A stretch of 64,000 nucleotides of DNA. It comes from CAXQZU01 sp964228555. GTDB lineage: Bacteria; Planctomycetota; PLA2; JAEUHO01. Position 1 is the stretch's first letter; the number at the start of each line of letters is the position of its first letter. Below, in pieces: positions 34,081-41,802 of the stretch. Under the pieces are notes generated by a model. That model made no database searches. It was not told where the DNA came from and was given only the letters and a program-made list of their open reading frames with translations. The stretch lies in the NCBI GenBank assembly GCA_964228555.1, contig CAXQZU010000009.1, forward strand, positions 1-64,000. Direction: 5' to 3'. A program made the position numbers and the translations under genes.

Positions 34081-34913
34081 CACGGCCCCCTCACCGGGCG
34101 CTTGAGCGACAGCAGGTACTCGGCCAGCGCCTTGGCGTCCGGCGTGGCCACGAGTCGGGCCCCCTCGGGCAGGCCCAGCGCCTCGATGCCATCCTCGACC
34201 ACCTCGCCCTGGTCGGGCGGCGGCTGGCAGAGCTGGCACTCGCGGATCAGGAACCAGGCTGCGCCCACGCCCAGGCAGAGCGAGAGTCCCAGCGCCGGCG
34301 TGAAGCCGAACATCAGCCAGCCCAGCACCGCGAAGGCAAGCGCCACGCCGCCCACCAGCAGCCATGCCTTGCCCGTCGGGAAGGGCCCGTCGTGCGCCGC
34401 GAGGCCCGGGCCGTCGGCCTCGGTGGTGACGCGGAACAGGTAGCGGTAGGGAGGCATCACGCTGCCCGGCGAGACGCTGCGCGGGTCGTAGAGGTGCCAG
34501 TAGTGCCACAGCACGCTCGGCAGCCGGTCGCCCACGCCGGTGAGGTCCGGGCCCGTGCGCTGCGTGCCGATCAGGGGCGGCCTCGACTGTGCGTACTCCT
34601 CGGCCCGCGTGGGCTCATCGAGGCCGAAGCGGGCGTCCGGCGCACGCACGGGCACCACGAGGCGATCGCCGCGCTGCTCGCGCAGCCGCTCGTCGCCGCG
34701 GATCTGCTGCGTGTGGCACACGACGCAGCCGTACGCCTTGAACACCTCCTCGCCGCGGCGCACCAGGTCCGTCGGCGTGCGCCGCGCATCCACGGGGTAG
34801 GCCTTGTCCATGTCGGCCGCGGGTGCCACGGCCACCAGCCACACCAGCACCACGTAGATGCAGAGGGGCAGCAGCACGAGCGCGCGGTGGTTGCTGTGGA
34901 TGTCGAAGGCCAT
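34080..34913 (-). CDS. ccoO: cbb3-type cytochrome c oxidase subunit II, monohaem
   Basis: 277 residues. N-terminal membrane anchor (11-31), haem site C63-V-V-C-H67 in FKAYGCVVCHTQQIRGD, distal Met in SVMPPYRYL, and the CcoO block RTGPDLTGVGDRLPSVLWHY. Unusually, the C-terminal part carries two further hydrophobic stretches (AWLLVGGVALAFAVLGWLMF and a following one) that typical CcoO lacks, and a short C-terminal domain with LAEYLLSLKRP. It starts three bases after ccoN ends. Confidence 0.93.
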   Translation of the reverse strand: MAFDIHSNHRALVLLPLCIYVVLVWLVAVAPAADMDKAYPVDARRTPTDLVRRGEEVFKAYGCVVCHTQQIRGDERLREQRGDRLVVPVRAPDARFGLDEPTRAEEYAQSRPPLIGTQRTGPDLTGVGDRLPSVLWHYWHLYDPRSVSPGSVMPPYRYLFRVTTEADGPGLAAHDGPFPTGKAWLLVGGVALAFAVLGWLMFGFTPALGLSLCLGVGAAWFLIRECQLCQPPPDQGEVVEDGIEALGLPEGARLVATPDAKALAEYLLSLKRPVRGP

Positions 34914-34916
34914 GGC

Positions 34917-36341
34917 CTAGGAGCCCTCGCGCGCCGGCTCGGTGCCGGGGCTGCCGAAGATGTCGAGCAGCGCGCCGGGACGCATCTGGTAGATCGCGAT
35001 GGCCGCCGCCACGTGCGCCGCGGCCATCAGGCAGCCGCCGACCACGCGCCACACCATGTAGGGCCGCATCACGCGCACGGAGTCCATGAAGGACTGCCCC
35101 TCGACCCACGCTGCGCCCTGCTCCGCGCCGCCCAGGCACAGCGAGGCCACCATGATGGCTCCCCCGCCGAAGGCCAGCCAGTAGTGCAGGCCCACGAGCC
35201 CCACGGGCGGCTCGCGCCCGGTGATGCGCGGCACCAGCCCGTACATCGAGCCCCACAGCAGGAAGGACACGAAGAAGTACATGGCCGCGTGCGCGTGGCC
35301 CACCGTGTAGTGCGTGAGGTGCCAGCCGTCCTGCACGGCCCGCAGGCTCTGCAGCGAGCCCTGCGCCGAGACCAGCACGTAGCCCAGCACGCCGGTGAGC
35401 ACGAAGGGCAGCGAGTAGGACTGGCGGATGGCCACGCGCTCGCCCCACATCGTCAGCAGGAAGTTGCCCGAGGAGGCGAAGACCGGGACGATCATGGCCA
35501 CGCTGAAGATCAGCGCGACGTTCTCCAGCCAGTCCGGGATGGCGGTGAACATGTAGTGGTGCGTGCCGATGAGCGTGTAGAAGACGAGGTGGGTGAAGAA
35601 GCCCAGCACGCCCAGCGCATACGAGTAGATGGGCTTGTTGAGCAGCTTGGGCAGGGTGTAGTAGGTCAGGCCCACGGCCAGCGGGGTGAACCACATGCCC
35701 ACCGCGTTGTGCATGTAGTAGCCCTGCACGATGGTGTCGGCGAGGCCGCGCTGGAACATCGGCAGGTAGCCCATGACCACCACCACCGCGATCCACGCGC
35801 AGGCCGCCAGCACGAACCAGCAGGAGATGTAGACGCCCTTCACCTGGCGCCGCGCCACGATGCGGTAGAAGGTCCCGAACAGCACCAGCACCGCCGCCGC
35901 GATGAGGCCGGCCGCCCAGACGGGGTACTCGCGGTACTCCCGGCTGGCGTTGAGCTGGCCCGCCAGCAGCGCGGCCGTGCCGCCCACCACGCCCGCGTTC
36001 CACAGCCACAGGGCGAGGTTGCCGGCCTTGAGCTCGGCCTCGTCCATGGTCACGCGCGCGCACTTGGGCACCACGTACAGGGCCAGCGCGATGGACACCA
36101 TCGAGGTCCAGCCGAACAGCATCGAGAGCGTGTGCACCGGGCGCAGGCGGCCGTAGGTGAGCAGGGCCGAGCCGCCGAGGAACTCGGGATCGACGTGGCG
36201 ATAGCCCTCGATGAGGCCGGCCGCCGTGCCCAGCAGCAGCCAGAACACCGCGCTGAACAGCCAGCGATGCACCAGCCGGGCGAAGCGCGGGTCCGTGCCC
36301 GCGGCCGCCACGAACACCGGGATGCCGACGGGGATCTTCAC
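34917..36341 (-). CDS. ccoN: cbb3-type cytochrome c oxidase subunit I
   Basis: Catalytic haem-copper subunit reducing oxygen; 474 residues, the normal CcoN length, about 12 membrane helices. Histidine ligands are visible in RPVHTLSMLFGW, YYMHNAVGMWFTPLAVG, the Cu-B pair IGTHHYMFTAIPDW, and VGHAHAAMYFFVSF. GTG 36341 with GGGAG upstream is preferred to GTG 36380, which would lie almost on the predicted transcript start. First gene of the operon ccoN-ccoO-small subunit-giant cytochrome. cbb3 oxidases usually serve low-oxygen respiration. Confidence 0.94.
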   Translation of the reverse strand: MKIPVGIPVFVAAAGTDPRFARLVHRWLFSAVFWLLLGTAAGLIEGYRHVDPEFLGGSALLTYGRLRPVHTLSMLFGWTSMVSIALALYVVPKCARVTMDEAELKAGNLALWLWNAGVVGGTAALLAGQLNASREYREYPVWAAGLIAAAVLVLFGTFYRIVARRQVKGVYISCWFVLAACAWIAVVVVMGYLPMFQRGLADTIVQGYYMHNAVGMWFTPLAVGLTYYTLPKLLNKPIYSYALGVLGFFTHLVFYTLIGTHHYMFTAIPDWLENVALIFSVAMIVPVFASSGNFLLTMWGERVAIRQSYSLPFVLTGVLGYVLVSAQGSLQSLRAVQDGWHLTHYTVGHAHAAMYFFVSFLLWGSMYGLVPRITGREPPVGLVGLHYWLAFGGGAIMVASLCLGGAEQGAAWVEGQSFMDSVRVMRPYMVWRVVGGCLMAAAHVAAAIAIYQMRPGALLDIFGSPGTEPAREGS

Positions 36342-36391
36342 GCGCGCGGGCTCCCGGCGGGCCACGGTGCATGGCCGCACGCCTCGCGGGC

Positions 36392-36420
36392 ACGGTACCG
36401 CAGGGCCGGCCCTCGGGCAA
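36392..36420 (-). promoter_or_regulatory. promoter of the ccoN operon
   Basis: Minus-strand TTGCCC (36420-36415), 17-base spacer, TACCGT (36397-36392). Predicted start near 36385, about 44 bases before the GTG. No Fnr-type palindrome was recognised next to it. Confidence 0.6.
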
Positions 36421-36484
36421 CTGCGGCGTGGCGCCGCGCGCGCCGCCTGCGGCGTACGATGCGTGCCCCTCCCCGGAGCCCGCC

Positions 36485-36802
36485 ATGACGCGTCTCGCCA
36501 CCCTGCTCTGCCTCGTTCCCAGCGCCCTGCTGGCCGTGCTCCTGCTGGGGCCCGGCACCGCGCCGGCGGCCCCGTCGCGGCCGGAGGTCGCCTACGAGTA
36601 CAAGCACCTGATCCTGCCCGTGGAGCGCCGCCTCGAGGCGTACGAGAAGGCGGACGTGCTGCTGCTGGAGGCCCTGCGCCGCAGCGGCGAGGAGGGCTGG
36701 GAGCTCGTCTCGGCCTACGAGCCGCCCAACGGCGTGATGGTGGGCCAGCGCGCCAGCGTCGAGTTCTGGCTCAAGCGCGCCTACGTGCCCGGCACGCGCT
36801 AG
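36485..36802 (+). CDS. exported DUF4177-like protein
   Basis: 105 residues. Signal peptide (LATLLCLVPSALLAVLLLG) then a compact domain: VAYEYKHLILPV, a helix with ALRRSGEEGWELVSAYEP, VEFWLKRAYV. The G-E-E-G-W-E-L-V motif is typical of DUF4177 and related small alpha/beta proteins of unknown function. ATG 36485 has CCGGAG upstream and a TACGAT box at 36455-36460. Its stop shares CTAG with the convergent redoxin gene. Confidence 0.75.
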   Translation: MTRLATLLCLVPSALLAVLLLGPGTAPAAPSRPEVAYEYKHLILPVERRLEAYEKADVLLLEALRRSGEEGWELVSAYEPPNGVMVGQRASVEFWLKRAYVPGTR

Positions 36803-37521
36803 CGCGGAGGGGCCGCGCCGGGCAGGTCCTCGGGGCACTGCTCGGCGGGGATGCCGAAGGGGCAGCCGTAGCCGGGCACGGGCCGCAGCGGCACCGCGAC
36901 GGGGCGCCCGGCCACCACGTCCTCCAGCGCGCCCGGCAGCCACGCGGCCGTGGGCTTCTTGAGGCTGTCGTCGAAGGTGCCGCGGTAGCGCAGCTCGCCG
37001 TTGGCGTCCACGATGGCAAACTGCACGGCCTCGCGGAAGCCCAGCTGCTTGCACAGGCGCTGGGTGGGATCGTGCAGCACGCCGTAGGGCGGCAGGCCCA
37101 GCGGGGTGCGCGGCGCGCCGTCCACCGTGCGGCTCCACGCCGCGCGCAGCCGCGCCGCGATCGCCTCGCGCGTGTCGCGGCCGTCGCCCGCCACCGCGAG
37201 GAAGGCGACGCCTTGCGGCTTCCACTGGCGGACCAGCGGCAGCAGGCGCTCGTCGACGTCGTCCACGCACGGGCACTCCACGCTCCAGGCGTAGAACACC
37301 GTCGCCTTCGCGCCCAGCAGCGAGTGCAGGCGCAACGGCGTGCCCGAGAGGTTGGTCACCTCCTGGTCCTCGAGCGGCTGGCCCACCTCCAGCTTGGCGG
37401 GCCCCTGCCGGGCCAGGGCTGTGCCCACAGGATCCTCCCCCACCTGCGCCGCCACGGCCCACGCGCACAGGCCCACCACCAGCAGGGCCACCCAGAGGTC
37501 GAGGCGACGCAGCAACCGCAT
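36799..37521 (-). CDS. membrane-anchored peroxiredoxin/thioredoxin-like protein
   Basis: 240 residues: an N-terminal membrane anchor (LWVALLVVGLCAWAVAA) and a redoxin domain (about 40-235) with LHSLLGAKATVFYAWSVECPCVDDV, where the usual C-x-x-C is replaced by C-P-C, then VAFLAVAGDGRD and YGVLHDPTQRLCKQLG (the cis-Pro region) and a TlpA/AhpC-like end. Two more Cys lie near the C-terminus (YGCPFG, EQCPED). Probable periplasmic thiol protein. ATG 37521 with TAGCCT six bases upstream. Confidence 0.8.
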   Translation of the reverse strand: MRLLRRLDLWVALLVVGLCAWAVAAQVGEDPVGTALARQGPAKLEVGQPLEDQEVTNLSGTPLRLHSLLGAKATVFYAWSVECPCVDDVDERLLPLVRQWKPQGVAFLAVAGDGRDTREAIAARLRAAWSRTVDGAPRTPLGLPPYGVLHDPTQRLCKQLGFREAVQFAIVDANGELRYRGTFDDSLKKPTAAWLPGALEDVVAGRPVAVPLRPVPGYGCPFGIPAEQCPEDLPGAAPPR

Positions 37522-37527
37522 GCCCGC

Positions 37528-37533
37528 AGGCTA
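37528..37533 (-). promoter_or_regulatory. leaderless-type -10 box (TAGCCT) for the redoxin gene
   Basis: TAGCCT ends six bases before ATG 37521; no ribosome site. In the same 63-base divergent gap as the box at 37573. Confidence 0.5.
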
Positions 37534-37572
37534 CCGCGCAGGCGGCGCCCTCCCGAGGGCAACCGGCCCCGG

Positions 37573-37578
37573 TAGGGT
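37573..37578 (+). promoter_or_regulatory. leaderless-type -10 box (TAGGGT) for the PolX-like gene
   Basis: TAGGGT ends six bases before ATG 37585; no ribosome site. Confidence 0.5.
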
Positions 37579-37584
37579 GAGCGC

Positions 37585-38811
37585 ATGGCCATCGACGCTG
37601 CCTCGCCCTGGCCCGGCCTGCCGCTGGGCGCAGCCCGCGAGGAGGCGGCGCGCCTGCTCGCGAGGCTGGAGCGCAACGAGAGCGCGCTGCGGCTGGCCGT
37701 GGCCGGCGAGGCGCGCCGCATGGCGCCCCTCGTGCGGCACCTGCACGTGCTGGCCACCGCTCACGCCGCGGCGCCGTTGCTGGAGGCCCTCGCGAGCGCC
37801 CCGCGCGTGACCCGCGTGAGCGCCCGCTCCGCATGGCATGTGGAGGTGGAGCTGGCCTGCGGGCTGCCGGTGCTGCTGGAGGTGCTGGCCGACGAGCAGG
37901 ACTTCGTGCCGGCGCTGGTGCGGGCGACGGGGCCCGCAGGGCATCTGGCCACCCTGCAGGCGCGCGCCGTGGCGCAAGGACTGTCCTGGCGTGGCGACGC
38001 ACTCTGCGGGCCCGAGGGTCGCATCGCCCTGCTCGAGGAGGCCGATCTCTACGCCGCCCTCGGGCTGGACCGGCCCATCCCCGAGCAGCGCGAGCAGTGG
38101 GTGCCGGGGCTCGAGGTGCACGAGCCGGTGGCGATGGCCGACATGCTGGGCGTGGCCGGCGTGCTCACCCGCGAGGCTGGCGGCCGCTTCACGGTGGCCG
38201 AGATGGCGACGCGCGCCGCGCGCGAGGGCTACGGCTGGATGCTGGCCCGCGTGGGCGCCGAGGCCGGGGCCGGCCCGCACGAGGCGCTCGCGGCGGCCGT
38301 GGCCGGGTGCGAGCACGCCGTGGCCGCCGACCCCGAGACGGGCCTGGAGGCGCGCGCGAGCGTGCGGCTCATGGTCGAGGCGCGGGCGGCCGGAGGGCCG
38401 CACGACCTCACGAGCCCCGCCGGGACCCTGCGCTGCCTGCGCATGCGCCCGGACGAGGGTGCGGGCGCCCTGCGCGGCGGCGCCTTCGACGTCGTGCTGC
38501 TGGAGGGGCCCGCGGAGGACGCGACCGAGCGTGGCCGGCTGCTCGCCGCGCTGGCGAGCACGGGTGCTGCGCTGTGCGTGCGACCGCCGCCCCACCATCC
38601 GCAGCCCGAGCCGCGCCTGCTGGCCGAGGCCGTGGCCCGTGGCGTGCCGCTGCTGCTGCTGGCCGACGCGCATGACCTCGTGGGGCTGGACCAGCTGGTG
38701 CTGGGCGTGGGCCTGTGCCGGCGCGCGGGCGCCCCGGCCGCGACGGTGCTGAACGCCTGGCCGCTGGCGCGTCTGGAGGCGTGGACGGCCGGGCGGCGAG
38801 CACGCGCGTGA
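37585..38811 (+). CDS. PolX/PHP-like protein lacking catalytic residues
   Basis: 408 residues. Residues 11-170 follow the palm and thumb of family X DNA polymerase (PolX): AGEARR (40-45) stands for A-G-S-x-R-R, T-G-x-x-x-H and LQARA (115-128), LYAALGL (155-161) and PEQRE (166-170) for the conserved end. The D-I-D metal site is replaced by H52-L-H54 and the third Asp by Leu near 97-98. The N-terminal helix-hairpin domain (about 150 residues) is absent. Residues 175-405 sit where the PHP nuclease domain belongs, but its H-x-H and D-H sites are not seen. Its end overlaps nth by four bases (GTGA), a base-excision-repair setting. Probably a non-catalytic relative. Confidence 0.75.
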   Translation: MAIDAASPWPGLPLGAAREEAARLLARLERNESALRLAVAGEARRMAPLVRHLHVLATAHAAAPLLEALASAPRVTRVSARSAWHVEVELACGLPVLLEVLADEQDFVPALVRATGPAGHLATLQARAVAQGLSWRGDALCGPEGRIALLEEADLYAALGLDRPIPEQREQWVPGLEVHEPVAMADMLGVAGVLTREAGGRFTVAEMATRAAREGYGWMLARVGAEAGAGPHEALAAAVAGCEHAVAADPETGLEARASVRLMVEARAAGGPHDLTSPAGTLRCLRMRPDEGAGALRGGAFDVVLLEGPAEDATERGRLLAALASTGAALCVRPPPHHPQPEPRLLAEAVARGVPLLLLADAHDLVGLDQLVLGVGLCRRAGAPAATVLNAWPLARLEAWTAGRRARA

Positions 38812-39509
38812 GCGCCCGGCGGCGCCGCCCCCCTCCGCCTGCACGCGTGGCCGCCGCCGGGTCGGTGCTCGCCACGCTGGAGGCGCGGTATCCCGGCGCC
38901 GAGTGCGCGCTGCACCATCGCAACGCCTTCGAGCTGCTGGCGGCCACCATCCTGTCGGCGCAGTGCACCGACGCACGCGTCAACCAGGTGACGCCCGCGC
39001 TCTTCGAGCGCTGGCCCACCCCGCACGCGCTGGCGCGTGCCAGCCTGCGCGAGCTCGAGGCCGTGGTGCGGCCCACGGGCTTCTTCCGCAACAAGGCGCG
39101 CAACCTGCAGGGCATGGCCCAGCGGCTCGTGGAGGCCTACGGCGGCGAGGTGCCCGAGGCCATGGCCGACTTGCTCACGCTGCCGGGCGTGGCCCGCAAG
39201 ACGGCCAACGTGGTGCGCGGCGTGGTGTGGGGCCTCGCCGGGGGCGTGGTGGTGGACACGCACGTGGGTCGCCTCGCACGGCGGCTGGGCTGGACGCGGC
39301 ATGAGGATCCCGTGAAGGTGGAGCAGGACCTCATGGCGCTGTTCCCCTCCACGGCGTGGATCGGGCTCAGCCACGTGCTGATCCAGCACGGACGCGACCT
39401 GTGCCGCGCGCGTGCGCCGCGCTGCAGCGGGTGCCCCGTCGCGGCCCAGTGCCCGGCTGCCGGCGGGCCGCCGCAGCGGCCGGCCCGCCCCCGCCGCACG
39501 ACCGGCTAG
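38808..39509 (+). CDS. nth: endonuclease III
   Basis: Base-excision-repair glycosylase/AP lyase; 233 residues. Helix-hairpin-helix LPGVARKTANVV with the catalytic Lys, catalytic Asp in VVVDTHVGRLARRLG, and a 4Fe-4S site C-x6-C-x2-C-x5-C at the end (CRARAPRCSGCPVAAQC). GTG 38808 overlaps the PolX-like stop (GTGA) and gives a short basic N-terminus before SVLATLEARYPGAECAL. Length is a little above the usual 211 because of that N-terminus and tail. Confidence 0.95.
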   Translation: MSARRRRPPPPARVAAAGSVLATLEARYPGAECALHHRNAFELLAATILSAQCTDARVNQVTPALFERWPTPHALARASLRELEAVVRPTGFFRNKARNLQGMAQRLVEAYGGEVPEAMADLLTLPGVARKTANVVRGVVWGLAGGVVVDTHVGRLARRLGWTRHEDPVKVEQDLMALFPSTAWIGLSHVLIQHGRDLCRARAPRCSGCPVAAQCPAAGGPPQRPARPRRTTG

Positions 39510-39592
39510 GCCCCCGCGCGGCAGCGCGGGCTGGCGCTGGGCAGGGCCGGGGCGGCTGCTAGCATCCGACGCGTTCCCCCCTGGAGACCGCC

Positions 39593-40291
39593 ATGGCCCC
39601 CACCCACGAGTGGACCGCACCCGCCGACGCCGCCACCAGCGAGCGTGGCAGCTTCATCAAGCGCACCTACGGCCACCTGCTGGGCGCCGTGCTGGGCTTC
39701 GTGCTGGTGGAGCTGCTGCTGTTCAAGCTGGGCGTCGCCGAGGGCATCGTGAAGGCCGTCGCGGCCAACCGCGCCATGCTCTGGCTGTTCGTGGGCGGCT
39801 TCCTGCTGGTGAGCTGGTTTGCCACGCGCATCGCGGTGCGCTCGGTGTCGGTGCCGATGCAGTACCTGGCGCTCGGTGCCTACGTGCTGTTCGAGGCGGT
39901 GCTCTTCGTGCCCATCCTGTGGGTGGCCAACACCTACGCGCCCGGTGCCATCACCAGCGCCGGCCTCATCACCGTGCTGGGCTTCGCCGGCCTCACGGCC
40001 ATCGCCTTCACGCTGGGCACGGACTTCAGCTTCCTGCGCGGGCTGGTGCGCTGGGGCTTCTTCTGCGCCTTCCTCGCCATCGTGGCCGCCCTGATCTTCG
40101 GCTTCGAGCTGGGCACCTGGTTCAGCGTCATCATGGTCGCGCTGGCCGGCGCGGCGATCCTCAAGGACACGAGCGACGTGCTGCTGCACCTGCCGTCGGA
40201 CCGGCACGTGTTCGGCGCGCTCAAGCTGTTCAGCTCGGTCGCCGTGATGTTCCTCTACATCCTCGACATCCTGCTGCGCTCCCGCCGCTAG
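39593..40291 (+). CDS. Bax inhibitor-1 / YccA-family membrane protein
   Basis: 232 residues with seven predicted membrane helices (for example HLLGAVLGFVLVELLLF, ILWVANTYAPGAITSAGLI, VIMVALAGAAILKDTSDVLL) and the BI-1 features F-x-x-L-x-L-x-Y-I-L-D-x-L near the C-terminus (FSSVAVMFLYILDILL). Family members are inner-membrane channels or modulators of FtsH. ATG 39593 has CTGGAG upstream; TGCTAGCAT at 39557-39565 looks like an extended -10. Confidence 0.9.
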   Translation: MAPTHEWTAPADAATSERGSFIKRTYGHLLGAVLGFVLVELLLFKLGVAEGIVKAVAANRAMLWLFVGGFLLVSWFATRIAVRSVSVPMQYLALGAYVLFEAVLFVPILWVANTYAPGAITSAGLITVLGFAGLTAIAFTLGTDFSFLRGLVRWGFFCAFLAIVAALIFGFELGTWFSVIMVALAGAAILKDTSDVLLHLPSDRHVFGALKLFSSVAVMFLYILDILLRSRR

Positions 40292-40299
40292 GGCGCGGG

Positions 40300-41721
40300 A
40301 TGCGCGCGTTCGCCCGGGTCACGCCGGCGCTCCTCGAGCGGCTCGCGTCCGCCGTGGGCCCCGCGCACGTGCGTGCGGACGCGGCCGCGCAGGAGCGCTA
40401 CGGGCAGGACGAGACCGAGGACCTCCTCTACCGCCCCGAGGCCGTGGTGTGCCCGGCCTCCACCGCCGAGGTGTCCGCCGTGCTGGCGCTGGCCAGCGCA
40501 GCCGGCGTGCCGGTGACCCCGCGCGGCGCAGGCAGCGGGCTCTCCGGCGGTGCGCTGCCCGTGTTCGGCGGCCTCGTGCTGTCGCTGGAGCGCATGGATC
40601 GCGTGCTGGAGCTGGACCTGGACAACCGCATGGTGGTGGTGCAGCCGGGCGTGCTCACGGGCGAGATCCACCGGCGGGCGGCCGAGCACGGGCTCGCCTA
40701 CCCGCCTGACCCCGCCAGCAGCGCCTACTGCATGATCGGCGGCAACCTGGCCGAGAACTCCGGCGGGCCCCACGCGGTCAAGCACGGCCTCACGCGCGAC
40801 CACGTGCTGGCGCTGGAGGCCGTGCGCATGGACGGGAGCGTGTTCCGCACCGGGGGCAAGCTGAAGAAGGACGTGGCCGGATACGACCTCACGCACCTGC
40901 TCGTGGGCAGCGAGGGCACGCTGGCGGTGATCACCGAGGCCACGCTGCGACTCGTGCCCGCACCCCGCGCCCGCCGGCTCGTGCTGGCCCCCTTCGCCAG
41001 CCTCGAGGCCGCAGCGCAGGGCATCGTGGCGGTGTACCGCTCGCGCGTGACCCCCTCGGCGCTGGAGATCATGGAGCGCGCCGCCATCGAGGCCGCCGCC
41101 CGCCACCTGGGACGGAGCGTGCCGGGCCAGGACGCCGAGGCCCTGCTCTACGTCGAGTGTGACGGGATGGACGAGCCCACGGTCGAGGCCGAGGTGCAGG
41201 TGCTGGGCGAGGTGCTGCTGGAGGCGGGGGCCGGCGACGTGCTGGTGGCCGGCACGCCGCAGCGCGCACAGGAGCTGTGGGGCGTGCGCAAGGCCATCGG
41301 GGAGGCCGTGCGTGCCATCGGTCCCTACGTGGAGTGCGACACCTCCGTGCCCCCCACCGCCGTGCCCCGCCTCATCGCGGGCGTGCGCGAGGTGGCCCGG
41401 CGCCATGGCGTGCGCCTCGTGGCCTACGGCCACGCCGGCGACGGCAACATCCACGTCAACGTGTTCGCGGGCTCCGCGCCGCGCGAGGTGCTGGAGGCGG
41501 CCATCGAGGGCATCCTGCGCGTGGCCACGGGCCTGGGCGGCACCATCACCGGGGAGCATGGCGTGGGCTGCGTGGCCATGCGCCACCTGCACCTGTGCCG
41601 TGACCCGGTGGCGCTGGGCCTCATGCGCGCCATCAAGCAGGCCTTCGACCCGGCGGGCCTGCTCAACCCGGGCAAGGTGCTGGACGAGCCCATCCCGGCC
41701 CCGGCCCACCTCGGCGCCTAG
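40300..41721 (+). CDS. FAD-linked oxidase, GlcD type (glycolate/D-lactate dehydrogenase)
   Basis: 473 residues. FAD-binding 4 domain (PRGAGSGLSGGALPVFGGLV, MIGGNLAENSGGPHAVKHG, TGGKLKKDVAGYDLTHLLVG) followed by the FAD-oxidase C domain (AYGHAGDGNIHVNV, GGTITGEHGVGC, DPAGLLNPGKVL). This is the GlcD subunit type. No GlcE/GlcF genes follow, so it may work alone as a D-lactate or 2-hydroxyacid dehydrogenase. ATG 40300 lies eight bases after the BI-1 stop; the upstream frame is open but is not conserved. Confidence 0.92.
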   Translation: MRAFARVTPALLERLASAVGPAHVRADAAAQERYGQDETEDLLYRPEAVVCPASTAEVSAVLALASAAGVPVTPRGAGSGLSGGALPVFGGLVLSLERMDRVLELDLDNRMVVVQPGVLTGEIHRRAAEHGLAYPPDPASSAYCMIGGNLAENSGGPHAVKHGLTRDHVLALEAVRMDGSVFRTGGKLKKDVAGYDLTHLLVGSEGTLAVITEATLRLVPAPRARRLVLAPFASLEAAAQGIVAVYRSRVTPSALEIMERAAIEAAARHLGRSVPGQDAEALLYVECDGMDEPTVEAEVQVLGEVLLEAGAGDVLVAGTPQRAQELWGVRKAIGEAVRAIGPYVECDTSVPPTAVPRLIAGVREVARRHGVRLVAYGHAGDGNIHVNVFAGSAPREVLEAAIEGILRVATGLGGTITGEHGVGCVAMRHLHLCRDPVALGLMRAIKQAFDPAGLLNPGKVLDEPIPAPAHLGA

Positions 41722-41802
41722 CCCCCGTCCGCCTGCGGCAGAGGTGGGGCCCGTGCACGCACCCGGGCATGGTGGTCACGCCCCGTCGCGGGCGCGTGCC
41801 CC

